A model generated the notes under the pieces. It was not told where the DNA came from. It searched no databases and saw nothing but the letters and a program-made list of their open reading frames with translations. The translations under genes and the position numbers were made by a program. 64,000 nt of DNA from Kaistia defluvii (GTDB lineage Bacteria; Pseudomonadota; Alphaproteobacteria; Rhizobiales; Kaistiaceae): the NCBI RefSeq assembly GCF_040548815.1, contig NZ_JBEPSM010000001.1, positions 992,001-1,056,000 on the forward strand, in the 5' to 3' direction. Shown one piece after another: positions 40,635-50,197 of this stretch (within the stretch, counting starts at the first letter, position 1; every line of letters begins with the position of its first letter).

Positions 40635-42942
40635 CAGGGTTTCGCCCGTGACCACCGATGCCGAACTGGCCGTCATCCGCAAGCCGCTGCCGCACGACAG
40701 CGCGCCGCGCCATGTGACCGGCGCCGCCGCCTATATCGACGATATCCGCGAGCCGGCCGGCACGCTGCATATTGCGCCCGGCTATGCGCCGATCGCGAAG
40801 GGCCGCATCACCGGCCTCGACCTCGACGCCGTGCGCGCCTTTCCGGGCGTCGTCGCGGTTCTGACGGCGGCCGACATTCCCGGCGTCAACGACGTCAGCC
40901 CCAAGCTGATCGGCGACGATCCGACGCTCGCCGTCGACGAGATCCGCTTCTACGGGCAGGTCGTGTTCGTCGTGGTGGCGAAGACGCGCGACACTGCGCG
41001 CCGCGCCGCCAAGAAGGCGAAGATCACGACCGTGGCCGAGGTGCCGGCGATCGATCTCGCCGACACGACCGATACCGTCCTGCCGGAATATGCCTTTGGC
41101 CGCGGCGATGTCGAGGCGGGCCTTGCCGCGTCGCCGCTCAAGCTGGAAGCGAGCTTCCGCATCGGCGGGCAGGAGCATTTCTATCTCGAAGGCCAGATCG
41201 CGATGGCCGTGCCAGGCGAGGCGGGCGAGATGTTCGTCTACTCGTCCACCCAGCATCCGAGTGAGGTCCAGCACCTCGTCGCGCATGCGCTGCATGTGCC
41301 CTCGAGCGCCGTGACGGTCGAGATCCGCCGCATGGGCGGCGGTTTCGGCGGCAAGGAGAGCCAGGCGTCGCAATGGGCCGTGCTCGCGGCGCTCGCCGCG
41401 TTCAAGACCGGGCGCCCGTGCAAGATGCGGCTCGACCGCGACGACGACATGATCATGACCGGCAAGCGGCATGATTTCCGGGTCGATTACCGCGTCGGCG
41501 CCAGCGCCGAGGGCCTGCTGGAGACGGTCGATGTCGCGCTCAATGCGCGCTGCGGCCATTCCGAAGATCTCTCCATGGGCGTCGTGGACCGGACGATGTT
41601 CCATTCCGATAATTCGTATTTCTATCCGACCTGCCGGGTTCTCACCCGCAGGATGCGGACCAATACCGTCTCCAACACCGCCTTCCGCGGCTTTGGCGGA
41701 CCGCAGGGCATGACCTTTGCCGAGCGGATGATGGATCATGTCGCCTATACCCTCGGCAAGGACCCGCTCGAGATCCGCAAGCTGAACTTCTACCAGGGCG
41801 ACCGCGACCACACGCCCTACGGCATGAAGGTCGAGGACAACCTGCTGCAGCCGCTGGTGGCACAGCTGGAGGCGAGCTCCGACTACTGGGCGCGGCGCGA
41901 GGAAATCACCGCCTTCAACGCCGAGAGCCGCATCCTGAAGAAGGGCCTGGCGCTGACGCCGGTGAAGTTCGGCATCTCCTTCACGCTGATGATGCTGAAC
42001 CAGGCCGGCGCGCTGCTGCACCTCTATCGCGACGGTTCGCTCAACCTGAACCATGGCGGCACCGAGATGGGGCAGGGGCTGTTCCTCAAGGTGGCGCAGG
42101 TCGTGGCCGAGGAATTCGGCGTCGACATGGGCAAGGTCGCGATAACAGCGACGCGGACCGACAAGGTGCCCAACACCTCGCCGACCGCCGCCTCCTCCGG
42201 CACCGACCTCAACGCCATGGCGGCGCTCAACGCCTGCAACATCATCAAGGACCGGCTCTACGCCTTCATCGAGGAGAAGTGGCAGGTCCGCCGCAACCAG
42301 GTGTCGTTCCGCGACAACCAGGTGATCATCGGCAACCACGTCATGAGCCTGGCGGAGCTTGCCAACGCCGCCTATGTCGAGCGCGTCCAGCTTTCGGCCT
42401 CGGGCTTCTACAAGACGCCGAAGATCGCCTGGAACCGCGACAAGGCCGAGGGACGGCCGTTCTTCTATTTCGCCTATGGCGCGTCCTGCTCGGAAGTCAC
42501 CATCGACACCATGACCGGCGAGATGAAGGTGGACCGGGTCGACGTGCTGCACGATGTCGGCAAGTCGCTCAATCCGGCGATCGATATCGGCCAGATCGAG
42601 GGCGGCTTCGTCCAGGGCATGGGCTGGCTGACGACGGAGGAACTGGTCTGGGACAAGCAGGGCCGGCTGCGCACGCATGCGCCCTCGACCTACAAGATCC
42701 CCGCCGCCTCGGATATTCCCGAGCACTTCCGGGTCGAACTTTTCCAGTCGGAAGGACCGCGCGAAGACACCATATTCAAGTCGAAGGCCGTCGGCGAACC
42801 TCCGCTGATGCTCGGTATTTCGGTGTTCTGCGCGATCAACAACGCGATCGCCAGCCTGAAACCGGGCGTCATGCCCGCCCTCGACGCCCCGGCGACGCCG
42901 GAAGCGATCATGCGGGCGGTGCGCGGCATGACGGCTGCTTGA
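40621..42942 (+). CDS. xdhB: Xanthine dehydrogenase large subunit (molybdopterin)
   Basis: Catalytic subunit of 773 residues that binds Moco and oxidises hypoxanthine to xanthine and urate. Seen are MGGGFGGKESQASQ and NTAFRGFGGPQG (cofactor loops), GGTEMGQGLFLKVAQVVAEEF, TSPTAASSGTDLNAMAA, and the active-site glutamate in VGEPPLMLG near the C-terminus. ATG 40621 with GGGAGG nine bases ahead is preferred over the in-frame TTG at 40615. It overlaps the end of xdhA and precedes xdhC. Confidence 0.95.
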   Translation: MPLNNRVSPVTTDAELAVIRKPLPHDSAPRHVTGAAAYIDDIREPAGTLHIAPGYAPIAKGRITGLDLDAVRAFPGVVAVLTAADIPGVNDVSPKLIGDDPTLAVDEIRFYGQVVFVVVAKTRDTARRAAKKAKITTVAEVPAIDLADTTDTVLPEYAFGRGDVEAGLAASPLKLEASFRIGGQEHFYLEGQIAMAVPGEAGEMFVYSSTQHPSEVQHLVAHALHVPSSAVTVEIRRMGGGFGGKESQASQWAVLAALAAFKTGRPCKMRLDRDDDMIMTGKRHDFRVDYRVGASAEGLLETVDVALNARCGHSEDLSMGVVDRTMFHSDNSYFYPTCRVLTRRMRTNTVSNTAFRGFGGPQGMTFAERMMDHVAYTLGKDPLEIRKLNFYQGDRDHTPYGMKVEDNLLQPLVAQLEASSDYWARREEITAFNAESRILKKGLALTPVKFGISFTLMMLNQAGALLHLYRDGSLNLNHGGTEMGQGLFLKVAQVVAEEFGVDMGKVAITATRTDKVPNTSPTAASSGTDLNAMAALNACNIIKDRLYAFIEEKWQVRRNQVSFRDNQVIIGNHVMSLAELANAAYVERVQLSASGFYKTPKIAWNRDKAEGRPFFYFAYGASCSEVTIDTMTGEMKVDRVDVLHDVGKSLNPAIDIGQIEGGFVQGMGWLTTEELVWDKQGRLRTHAPSTYKIPAASDIPEHFRVELFQSEGPREDTIFKSKAVGEPPLMLGISVFCAINNAIASLKPGVMPALDAPATPEAIMRAVRGMTAA

Positions 42943-42959
42943 TGATGGCAGGATAGATC

Positions 42960-43970
42960 ATGTTGGTCTGGCAGCGTCTCCTCCAAGCGATCGATCGTCA
43001 CGGCAAGGCTGCCATGGCGACGATCGTGGAGACGCGCGGATCGGCGCCGCGCGAGGCGGGCGCGCGCATCGTCGTGCTGCCGGACGCCAGCTTCTTCGGC
43101 ACGATTGGCGGCGGCACGCTGGAATGGCGGGTCATCGCCGACCTGCAGGGAGCCCTCGCCCGACCGACCCCGCATTTCTACACAAGCCAGCGCGTTGCGC
43201 TGGGGCCGGAACTCGGCCAATGCTGCGGCGGGCGCGTCGACCTGGCGCTTGAAGTGTTCGACCGCTCGCGCCGGGCCGAAATCCAGGCACTGGCCGAGGC
43301 GGAAGGGGCGGGCGTGTTCCGTACCCGCGCCACGCAGCAATCGGACGGCAAGCTGCATCGCTCGATCGATCCGGCCAGCCGGCTTGCCATCGGCTCGGCG
43401 CGCGTCGATCACGGGGTGGTGGAAGAGGGCTTTGGCGAGGACAGCCGCGTCCTCTATCTCTTCGGGGCAGGGCATGTCGGCCGCGCTTTGGTGATGGCGC
43501 TGGCGCCGCTGCCGTTCCGGATCGTCTGGGTAGACCCCCGGCCGGATGCCTTTCCACAATATGTTCCGGCCAATGTGCGCTGCGAACCGGCGCAGGATAC
43601 GCCGGCGGCGCTCGATGGCGCGCCGCATGACAGCTTCGTGCTGGTGATGTCGCACAGCCACGCGCTAGACCTCGCCATCGTCGCGCGGGCCTTGAAGGAC
43701 CAGCGTTTTGGCTATGTCGGGCTCATCGGCAGCGAGACCAAGCGGGCCCGCTTCTCGCATCAGCTCGATCGGGCAGGGCTGGCGAAGGACGACATCGAGC
43801 GGCTGGTTTCGCCGATCGGCGTCCCCGGCATCAAATCGAAGCTCCCCGCGGCTATTGCGGCATCCGTCGCTGCCGATCTACTTGTACGCGACGAAGCCTT
43901 GCGGCATGTGCATGCGCGGGGAAAGACGGGGCCCGCCGAACCATCGGCGCTGGCAGTGGGGGGACGCTGA
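42960..43970 (+). CDS. xdhC: Xanthine dehydrogenase accessory protein
   Basis: Chaperone of 336 residues that binds and sulfurates Moco and inserts it into XdhB. The N-terminal XdhC domain has ATIVETRGSAPREAGARIVV and GTIGGGTLEWRVIADLQ. The C-terminal Rossmann-like domain has YLFGAGHVGRALVMALAPL and YVGLIGSETKRARFSHQL with SPIGVPGIKSK. GGCAGGATAG precedes ATG 42960. It ends two bases before the ABC ATPase start, so purine oxidation and uptake genes are joined. Confidence 0.93.
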   Translation: MLVWQRLLQAIDRHGKAAMATIVETRGSAPREAGARIVVLPDASFFGTIGGGTLEWRVIADLQGALARPTPHFYTSQRVALGPELGQCCGGRVDLALEVFDRSRRAEIQALAEAEGAGVFRTRATQQSDGKLHRSIDPASRLAIGSARVDHGVVEEGFGEDSRVLYLFGAGHVGRALVMALAPLPFRIVWVDPRPDAFPQYVPANVRCEPAQDTPAALDGAPHDSFVLVMSHSHALDLAIVARALKDQRFGYVGLIGSETKRARFSHQLDRAGLAKDDIERLVSPIGVPGIKSKLPAAIAASVAADLLVRDEALRHVHARGKTGPAEPSALAVGGR

Positions 43971-43971
43971 C

Positions 43972-45573
43972 GTGGATGTCATTCTGGCAGGCGCCGAGAC
44001 GCCAGCGCAGAGCCGGCAGCGCCCGGATAGCCCGCCCTTGCTGCACGCAACGGCCATCACCAAGATGTTCGGCGCCTTCAAGGCCAATGACGGCATCGAC
44101 CTGGCCATCCGACCCGGCGAGATCCATGCGCTGCTCGGCGAGAACGGCGCCGGCAAGTCGACGCTGGTCAAGATCCTCTATGGCGTGCTGCAGCCGACCG
44201 AGGGCCGCATCCTCTGGAAGGGGCAGCCGGTCGGCATCCCAAGTCCCTCTGCCGCGCGAAAGCTCGGCATCGGCATGGTGTTCCAGCATTTCTCGCTGTT
44301 CGAGGCGCTAACCGTCGTCGAGAACATCGCGCTGGCGCTTTCCGACCGGAAAAGCCGCTCGGCCCTGGCGCGCGAAATCGAGCAGATCTCGGTCGAATAC
44401 GGCCTGCCGCTGAACCCGTCCTCCGTCGTGGCCGATCTCTCCGTCGGCGAGCGGCAGCGGGTCGAGATCGTGCGCTGCCTGCTGCAGAATCCCGAATTGA
44501 TCATCATGGACGAGCCGACCTCGGTGCTGACGCCGCAGGAAGCCGATGATCTATTCGTCACGCTCGACCGCCTGACGGCGCGCGGCTGCGCCGTGCTCTA
44601 CATCAGCCATCGGCTGGAAGAGGTGAAGCGCATCTGCCACCACGCGACGATCCTGCGCCACGGCAAGGTCGTTTCCGAATGCGACCCGCAGAAGGAAACG
44701 GCGGCGAAACTGGCGACAATGATGGTCGGCGTCGAGGTGCGCAAGCTTTCCTCCGACCTGCCGCCGCCACAGAACACCCGCACCCGTCTGTCCGTCACCG
44801 ACCTTTCGCTGCCGCAGCCGCATCCCTTCGCCGTCGCGCTCAGCAATATTTCGCTTGAGGTCAAGGCCGGCGAGGTGATGGGCATTGCCGGCATCGCCGG
44901 CAACGGGCAGGGCGAGTTGTTCGACGCGCTGTCCGGCGAACGCACCTGCGACCGCGCCACGTCGGTCTCGATCGACGGCAAGCCCTGCGGCGATATCGGC
45001 GTGACCGCGCGTCGCCGGCTCGGCGCCGCCTTCGTGCCGGAAGAGCGCCTGGGCCATGGAGCGGTGCCGCGCATGCGGCTTTCCGACAATGTGCTTTTGA
45101 CCCGGCACTCCACCGGCGATCACCTCCTGCGCGCCGGAGTGCTGGATCCCGATGCGGCCCGGCAACTGGCCGACCGCGTCAGCCGCTCCTTCGATGTGCG
45201 CAAGGGCACGCCGGACCCGGAAGCGGGCTCGCTTTCCGGCGGCAATCTGCAGAAATTCGTCGTCGGCCGCGAGATCGATCGCCAGCCCGGGGTGCTCGTC
45301 GTGAGCCAGCCCACCTGGGGCGTCGATGCCGGCGCCGCCGCGATCATCCGCCAGGCGCTGATCGACCTCGCCCGTTCCGGCTCGGCGATTCTGGTCATCA
45401 GCCAGGATCTCGACGAGGTTCTGGAAATCGCCGACCACGTCGCGGTGATCTCCAAGGGCCATCTTTCGCCCTCGCGGCCGACCTCCGGGTTGACGCGCGA
45501 GGAAATCGGCCTGCTGATGGGCGGCATGGGCGAGCCGCTGGCGGCCGACCGGGGGGCACTAGATGCGGGTTGA
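43972..45573 (+). CDS. BMP-type ABC importer, double ATPase
   Basis: ATP-binding protein of 533 residues with two nucleotide-binding domains, as in nucleoside/purine importers (NupA, YufO type). Domain 1: Walker A LLGENGAGKST, signature LSVGERQR, Walker B LIIMDEPTSVLTP, then ISHRLEE. Domain 2: degenerate Walker A GIAGNGQGE, signature SLSGGNLQK, and VVSQPTWGVDAGAA in place of a standard Walker B, which is usual for this type. The start is GTG 43972, with a GGGGGGA eight bases upstream; it lies one base after the xdhC stop. It overlaps the next permease by 11 bases. Confidence 0.9.
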   Translation: MDVILAGAETPAQSRQRPDSPPLLHATAITKMFGAFKANDGIDLAIRPGEIHALLGENGAGKSTLVKILYGVLQPTEGRILWKGQPVGIPSPSAARKLGIGMVFQHFSLFEALTVVENIALALSDRKSRSALAREIEQISVEYGLPLNPSSVVADLSVGERQRVEIVRCLLQNPELIIMDEPTSVLTPQEADDLFVTLDRLTARGCAVLYISHRLEEVKRICHHATILRHGKVVSECDPQKETAAKLATMMVGVEVRKLSSDLPPPQNTRTRLSVTDLSLPQPHPFAVALSNISLEVKAGEVMGIAGIAGNGQGELFDALSGERTCDRATSVSIDGKPCGDIGVTARRRLGAAFVPEERLGHGAVPRMRLSDNVLLTRHSTGDHLLRAGVLDPDAARQLADRVSRSFDVRKGTPDPEAGSLSGGNLQKFVVGREIDRQPGVLVVSQPTWGVDAGAAAIIRQALIDLARSGSAILVISQDLDEVLEIADHVAVISKGHLSPSRPTSGLTREEIGLLMGGMGEPLAADRGALDAG

Positions 45574-46717
45574 ACTGGTCCGGCGTGGCGAGCGTTCCGC
45601 CGCCATGGCCTATCTGTCGCCATTGCTGGCGCTGCTGCTGACACTGATCGGCGGGGCGCTGATCGTGATCGTCTGGCGGCTGTCGACGGTCGATTTGTCG
45701 AACCCGGCATCGGGCGGCTTCTTCGGCGCGCTGCAACAGGGCTTCGTCGATTACGGCCGCTTCCTCTATGTCTTCTTCATCGAGCCGCTGACCGAGCTCT
45801 GGTCGCTGGAGGAACTGGTCGCCAAGGCCACGCCGATAATCCTCGTCGCGATCGGCCTCTCGCTCTGCTACCTCTCCAACACCTGGAACATCGGCGCCGA
45901 AGGCCAGATCGCGGTGGGCGCGATCACCGGCTCGTTCCTGCCGATCTTCTTTCCCGACTGGCATGGCCCGTTCATGCTGCCGGCCATGCTCATCCTCGGC
46001 ATGCTGGGCGGCATGGCCTATGCCGCGATCCCCGCGCTGCTCAAGATCCGCTTCGGCACCAACGAGATCCTGACCAGCCTGATGCTGGTCTATGTGGCGC
46101 AGCTCTTTCTCGACTATCTGGCGCGGGGACCTTGGCGCAATCCGGAAGGCCACAACTTCCCGGATAGCCGCGCTTTCGATGGCGGCCAGGTCCTGCCGAC
46201 GCTGTTCGACACCAACATCCGCATCAGCCTGATCTTCGTCTTCATCGCGGCCTTCGCCGCCTGGTTCCTGATGCGCTGGACCAAGATGGGCTTCCAGATC
46301 AAGGTGCTGGGCCAAGCGCCGCGGGCAGGGGCCTTTGCAGGCTTCAGCCAGAACCGCATGGTGCTGATGACCTTCCTGATCTCGGGGGCGCTGGCGGGCC
46401 TTGCCGGCATCTGCGAGGTTGCCGGCCCGGTCGGTCAGCTCCGCACCTCGGTCTCGCCCGGCTACGGCTTCACCGCGATCATCGTCGCCTTCCTGGGAAG
46501 GTTGAACCCGATCGGCGCGATCTTTGCCGGCTTCCTGCTGGCGCTCTCCTATCTCGGCGGGGAGGGCGCACAGATCGCGCTCGGCATGTCCGACCAGACG
46601 ACGCGGGTGTTCCAGGGGATGCTGCTGTTCTTCGTGCTGGCCTGCGACAGCTTCATCTTCTACCGGCTGCAGATCGTTCGAACCCCGACCCTGCAGACAG
46701 GCACGGTGACGTCATGA
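45563..46717 (+). CDS. BMP-type ABC importer, permease 1
   Basis: Inner membrane permease of the BPD_transp_2 type, 384 residues and about nine or ten helices. LSPLLALLLTLIGGALIVIVWRL is the first helix, SLCYLSNTWNIGAEGQIAVGAI the conserved segment of the family, and RFGTNEILTSLMLVYVAQLF the coupling region. Its neighbours are the double ATPase and a second permease, to which it is joined by an ATGA overlap. Expected role: translocation of nucleosides or purine bases; the substrate is inferred from the flanking purine genes. Confidence 0.9.
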   Translation: MRVELVRRGERSAAMAYLSPLLALLLTLIGGALIVIVWRLSTVDLSNPASGGFFGALQQGFVDYGRFLYVFFIEPLTELWSLEELVAKATPIILVAIGLSLCYLSNTWNIGAEGQIAVGAITGSFLPIFFPDWHGPFMLPAMLILGMLGGMAYAAIPALLKIRFGTNEILTSLMLVYVAQLFLDYLARGPWRNPEGHNFPDSRAFDGGQVLPTLFDTNIRISLIFVFIAAFAAWFLMRWTKMGFQIKVLGQAPRAGAFAGFSQNRMVLMTFLISGALAGLAGICEVAGPVGQLRTSVSPGYGFTAIIVAFLGRLNPIGAIFAGFLLALSYLGGEGAQIALGMSDQTTRVFQGMLLFFVLACDSFIFYRLQIVRTPTLQTGTVTS

Positions 46718-47637
46718 CCGCGCTCATGCTGGAAGGCATCCTGCTCACCATCATCACCGCCGCGACGCCGCTGCTGTTCGCCTCCATCGGCGAACTGGTG
46801 ACCGAGCGCTCGGGGGTGCTCAATCTCGGCGTCGAAGGCATGATGGCGATGGGCGCCGTCATCGGCTTCGCCGTGGCGCATTCGACCGGCAATATCGCGC
46901 TCGGCGTCGTCGGCGCGATCCTCGCCGGCATGGCGATGGCGGCGTTGTTCGGCGTGGTGACGCTGATCTTCGTTGCCAACCAGGTGGCATCGGGACTGGC
47001 TCTGACCCTGTTCGGCCTCGGTCTTTCCGGGCTGATCGGCGACGCCTTCGTCGGCGTGCCGGGTGCCGGCCTTGCCCGTGTCTCGATCCCGGGCCTGAGC
47101 GAGCTGCCGGTCGTCGGCCTGCTGCTCCGGCTCGATCCGCTCACCTATCTCGCCGTCGCGATCACCACCGCCGTATCGTGGTTCCTGTTCCGCATGCGCG
47201 GCGGGTTGATCCTGCGCGCCGTTGGCGACAGCCATGTCTCGGCGCACGCGCTTGGCTACAGCGTCATCCGCGTTCGCTTCATGGCGGTGCTGTTCGGCGG
47301 CGCCTGCTCCGGCCTCGCGGGGGCCTATCTCTCGCTCGTCTACACGCCGCAATGGACACAGGCGATGACGGCGGGGCGCGGCTGGATCGCGCTGGCGCTT
47401 GTCGTGTTCGGCACCTGGCTGCCGGGACGCGTCGCGATCGGTGCCCTGCTGTTCGGTGGCGTCAGCATCCTGCAACTGCATGCCCAGGCGCTCGGCGTCG
47501 GCGTGCCGTCGCAGTTCCTGTCGGCGCTGCCCTATCTCACCACCGTCATCGTGCTGGTGATCATTTCGCGCAACCGCGCGCTCGTCCGGGCCAATACACC
47601 GGCGGCGCTCGGTCAATCTTTCGTTCCCGACCGCTAG
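46714..47637 (+). CDS. BMP-type ABC importer, permease 2
   Basis: Second BPD_transp_2 permease, 307 residues, about eight or nine helices. TAATPLLFASIGELVTERSGVLNLGVEGMM (split over residues 14-43) is the family hallmark. VANQVASGLALTLFGLGLSGLIG and RMRGGLILRAVGDSHVSAHALGY correspond to the coupling region. It overlaps permease 1 and is followed 91 bases later by the binding protein. Together the four genes form a complete importer. Confidence 0.9.
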   Translation: MTALMLEGILLTIITAATPLLFASIGELVTERSGVLNLGVEGMMAMGAVIGFAVAHSTGNIALGVVGAILAGMAMAALFGVVTLIFVANQVASGLALTLFGLGLSGLIGDAFVGVPGAGLARVSIPGLSELPVVGLLLRLDPLTYLAVAITTAVSWFLFRMRGGLILRAVGDSHVSAHALGYSVIRVRFMAVLFGGACSGLAGAYLSLVYTPQWTQAMTAGRGWIALALVVFGTWLPGRVAIGALLFGGVSILQLHAQALGVGVPSQFLSALPYLTTVIVLVIISRNRALVRANTPAALGQSFVPDR

Positions 47638-47728
47638 GGAACGCTTGTCCGGGACATGCCGCAGCGATCCGCGGTGAAATCCTGAATGGAGTGGATCGCA
47701 AATGGTGAAGGCCAGAGGGAAGCAGGCA

Positions 47729-48799
47729 ATGAAGAAAATTCTCGCCACCGCGACGGCAATCGTCGCACTCGCCGTCGGCATCGGCTCCGCCAACGCGGCC
47801 GACAAGCTGAAGGCTTGCTGGATGTATGTCGGCCCGCACAATGACGGCGGCTACAGCGAAGGCCATGACGTTGGCCGCCAGATGGTCCAGAAGGAACTCG
47901 GCGACAAGGTTGAGACCTCCTATGTCGAAAGCATCGCCGAAGGTCCGGACGCCGAGCGCGCGCTCGAGCGCCTCGCCCGCTCCGGCTGCGAGATCATCTT
48001 CTCGACCTCGTTCGGCTTCATGGACCCGACCATCAAGGTCGCCGCCAAGTTCCCGAAGGTGAAGTTCGAGCACGCCACCGGCTTCAAGACCGCGCCGAAT
48101 GTCGGCACCTACAATGCGCGCTTCTATGAAGGCCGCTACATCGCCGGCCAGATCGCGGCCAAGCAGTCGAAGTCCGGCGTCGCCGGCTACATCGTCTCCT
48201 TCCCGATCCCCGAAGTCGTGATGGGCATCAACTCCTTCATGCTCGGCGCGCAGTCGATCAACCCCGACTTCAAGCTGAAGATCGTCTGGGTCAATTCGTG
48301 GTTCGACCCCGCCAAGGAAGCCGACGCCGCCAAGGCGCTGTTCGACCAGGGCGCCGATATCATCACCCAGCATACCGACTCGCCGGCGCCGCTGCAGATC
48401 GCCCAGGAGCGCGGCCTGCATGGCTTCGGCCAGGCCCACAACATGTACGACTTCGCGCCCAAGGCGCAGTACACGGCCATCATCGACACCTGGGGCCCGT
48501 ATTACGTGAAGCGCGTCAACGCGGTTCTCGACGGCACCTGGAAGGCCGAGCAGATTTGGGACGGCCTGAAGGACGGCATCCTGCACATGGCCGATTACAC
48601 CAACCTGCCGGATGATGTCGTCGCCTCGGCGAAGGACACCCAGGCCAAGATCGAAGCCGGCACGCTGCATCCCTTCAAGGGCCCGATCTTCAAGCAGGAC
48701 GGCACCGAAGTGATCGGCGAGGGCAAGACCCTCGACGACGGCACGCTGCTCAGCATGAACTGGTACGTCAAGGGTATCGACGACAAGCTGCCGCAGTAA
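47729..48799 (+). CDS. BMP-family periplasmic binding protein
   Basis: Substrate-binding lipoprotein-like family (BMP/PnrA) member, 356 residues, but with a normal signal peptide (MKKILATATAIVALAVGIG, cleavage after ANA at about 23) and no lipobox. Mature features are MYVGPHNDGGYSEGHDVGRQM, the ligand-binding opening of the family, and FSTSFGFMDPTIKVAAKFP. QHTDSPAPLQIAQERG is the second-lobe binding segment. ATG 47729 (with AGAGGGAAG upstream) is chosen; ATG 47702 would add nine residues. PnrA relatives bind purine nucleosides, which fits the position in a purine operon. Confidence 0.9.
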   Translation: MKKILATATAIVALAVGIGSANAADKLKACWMYVGPHNDGGYSEGHDVGRQMVQKELGDKVETSYVESIAEGPDAERALERLARSGCEIIFSTSFGFMDPTIKVAAKFPKVKFEHATGFKTAPNVGTYNARFYEGRYIAGQIAAKQSKSGVAGYIVSFPIPEVVMGINSFMLGAQSINPDFKLKIVWVNSWFDPAKEADAAKALFDQGADIITQHTDSPAPLQIAQERGLHGFGQAHNMYDFAPKAQYTAIIDTWGPYYVKRVNAVLDGTWKAEQIWDGLKDGILHMADYTNLPDDVVASAKDTQAKIEAGTLHPFKGPIFKQDGTEVIGEGKTLDDGTLLSMNWYVKGIDDKLPQ

Positions 48800-48813
48800 G
48801 CGGCCACGACAAC

Positions 48814-48845
48814 TCCCGGACGCAGCCAGGGGGCCGCGTCCGGGA
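48814..48845 (+). promoter_or_regulatory. Hairpin between the binding-protein gene and puuD
   Basis: TCCCGGACGC (48814-48823) and GCGTCCGGGA (48836-48845) pair perfectly over 10 bases with a 12-base loop. No T-run follows. It may protect the binding-protein mRNA and reduce puuD read-through, like the aapJ hairpin. Confidence 0.6.
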
Positions 48846-48980
48846 ATACCCAGCCAGCAGCGAGCGCCTTCCACACCAGCCGGATCCGTTCCGGGCTGGG
48901 CCTCTGGAAAGCGCCTTCTCGGAACCGGCACCTGCGCGCCCACACGCAACCGGCACCTCAACGAGACCGAACCCCGCCCA

Positions 48981-50162
48981 ATGTCCGCATTCGTCGTCGA
49001 TTGGCTGAACCTCCTGATCCGCTGGGCCCATATGATCGTGGGCATCGGCTGGATCGGCACATCCTTCTATTTCATCGGGCTCGATCTCTCGCTGAAGAAG
49101 CGCGAGCAGATGAAGGAGGGCGTCTATGGCACGGCCTGGGAAGTGCATGGCGGCGGCTTCTATCACGTCGAGAAATACCTGGTCGCGCCGCCGGCGCTGC
49201 CGTCCGACCTGATCTGGTTCAAGTGGGAAGCCTATCTCACCTGGCTGACCGGCTTCCTGCTGCTGACGGTCCAGTACTACTGGAACGCCAACACCTTCCT
49301 GATCGACAAGTCGATCCTGCCGATGCTGCCCTCGCAGGCGATCGTGATTTCGATCCTGTCGCTCATCGGCGGCTGGGTCATCTATGACCAGCTCTGCAAG
49401 TCGATCATCGGCCGCTACACGCCGCTGCTCGCGGTCTGCCTGTTCGTGCTGATCGTCGGCGCGGCCTACATGTTCACCCATGTCTATTCCGGTCGTGGCG
49501 CGCTGATCCATGTCGGCGCCTTCATCGGCACGATCATGGCGGTCAACGTGTTCGGCGTGATCATCCCGAACCAGAAGAAGATCGTCGCTTCGCTGCTGAA
49601 GCACGAGAAGCCGGACCCGCGCCTCGGCGCCATCGGCAAGCAGCGCTCGGTGCACAACAACTACCTGACGCTGCCCGTGCTGCTGATGATGGTCTCCAAC
49701 CATTATCCGATGCTCTCCAGCCATCCGCAGAGCTGGATCCTCGTCGCCTTCGTGCTGTTGCTCGGCGGCTCGATCCGCCATTTCCTCAACCGCCACGAGG
49801 CGCATGATCCGTTCCGCAAGTTTGCTTGGACGATTCCCGCCGCGGCAGTCGCCTTCGGCGTGCTGCTGGTGATGACGGCGCCGCGCCCGGTCGAGATCGA
49901 CCCGAGCCTGACGGTGTCGGATGCCGACGTACTGACGCTGACGGCCAAGCATTGCGCCATGTGCCACGCCGCCAGGCCGACGCATGACGGCTTCGACGCG
50001 CCGCCCAAGGGCGTGATCTTGACCTCGACGGATCAGCTTGCCGCGCACAAGGAGCAGGTCATGGCCCAGGCCGTGAACGGCACCGCCATGCCGCTCGGCA
50101 ATGAGCACGGCATGACGATGGAAGACCGCAAGAGGCTTGGCGCGTGGCTGCAAAGCCATTAG
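48981..50162 (+). CDS. puuD: Urate hydroxylase PuuD (membrane, cytochrome c domain)
   Basis: Membrane-bound urate-oxidising enzyme of 393 residues that replaces soluble uricase and makes 5-hydroxyisourate. The N-terminal half to two-thirds has about eight helices (LIRWAHMIVGIGWIGTSFYF; VHGGGFYHVEKYLVAP), matching the DUF989 urate-oxidase domain. The C-terminal periplasmic part carries a class I cytochrome c motif CAMCH at residues 325-329, with a possible axial Met near 370. Electrons should enter the respiratory chain instead of producing peroxide. It lies in the purine operon before uraD. Confidence 0.93.
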   Translation: MSAFVVDWLNLLIRWAHMIVGIGWIGTSFYFIGLDLSLKKREQMKEGVYGTAWEVHGGGFYHVEKYLVAPPALPSDLIWFKWEAYLTWLTGFLLLTVQYYWNANTFLIDKSILPMLPSQAIVISILSLIGGWVIYDQLCKSIIGRYTPLLAVCLFVLIVGAAYMFTHVYSGRGALIHVGAFIGTIMAVNVFGVIIPNQKKIVASLLKHEKPDPRLGAIGKQRSVHNNYLTLPVLLMMVSNHYPMLSSHPQSWILVAFVLLLGGSIRHFLNRHEAHDPFRKFAWTIPAAAVAFGVLLVMTAPRPVEIDPSLTVSDADVLTLTAKHCAMCHAARPTHDGFDAPPKGVILTSTDQLAAHKEQVMAQAVNGTAMPLGNEHGMTMEDRKRLGAWLQSH

Positions 50163-50197
50163 ACAAGCCCAACTCCTTTTCCTGAAACCGGGATGAA

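Noticed and set aside
39129..42726. Long minus-strand open frames opposite xdhA and xdhB
   Set aside because: They lack motifs and cross the boundaries of the xanthine dehydrogenase genes, whose cofactor motifs are intact.
44551..45462. Minus-strand open frame opposite the double ATPase gene
   Set aside because: No recognisable features; the ATPase has two full sets of ABC motifs.
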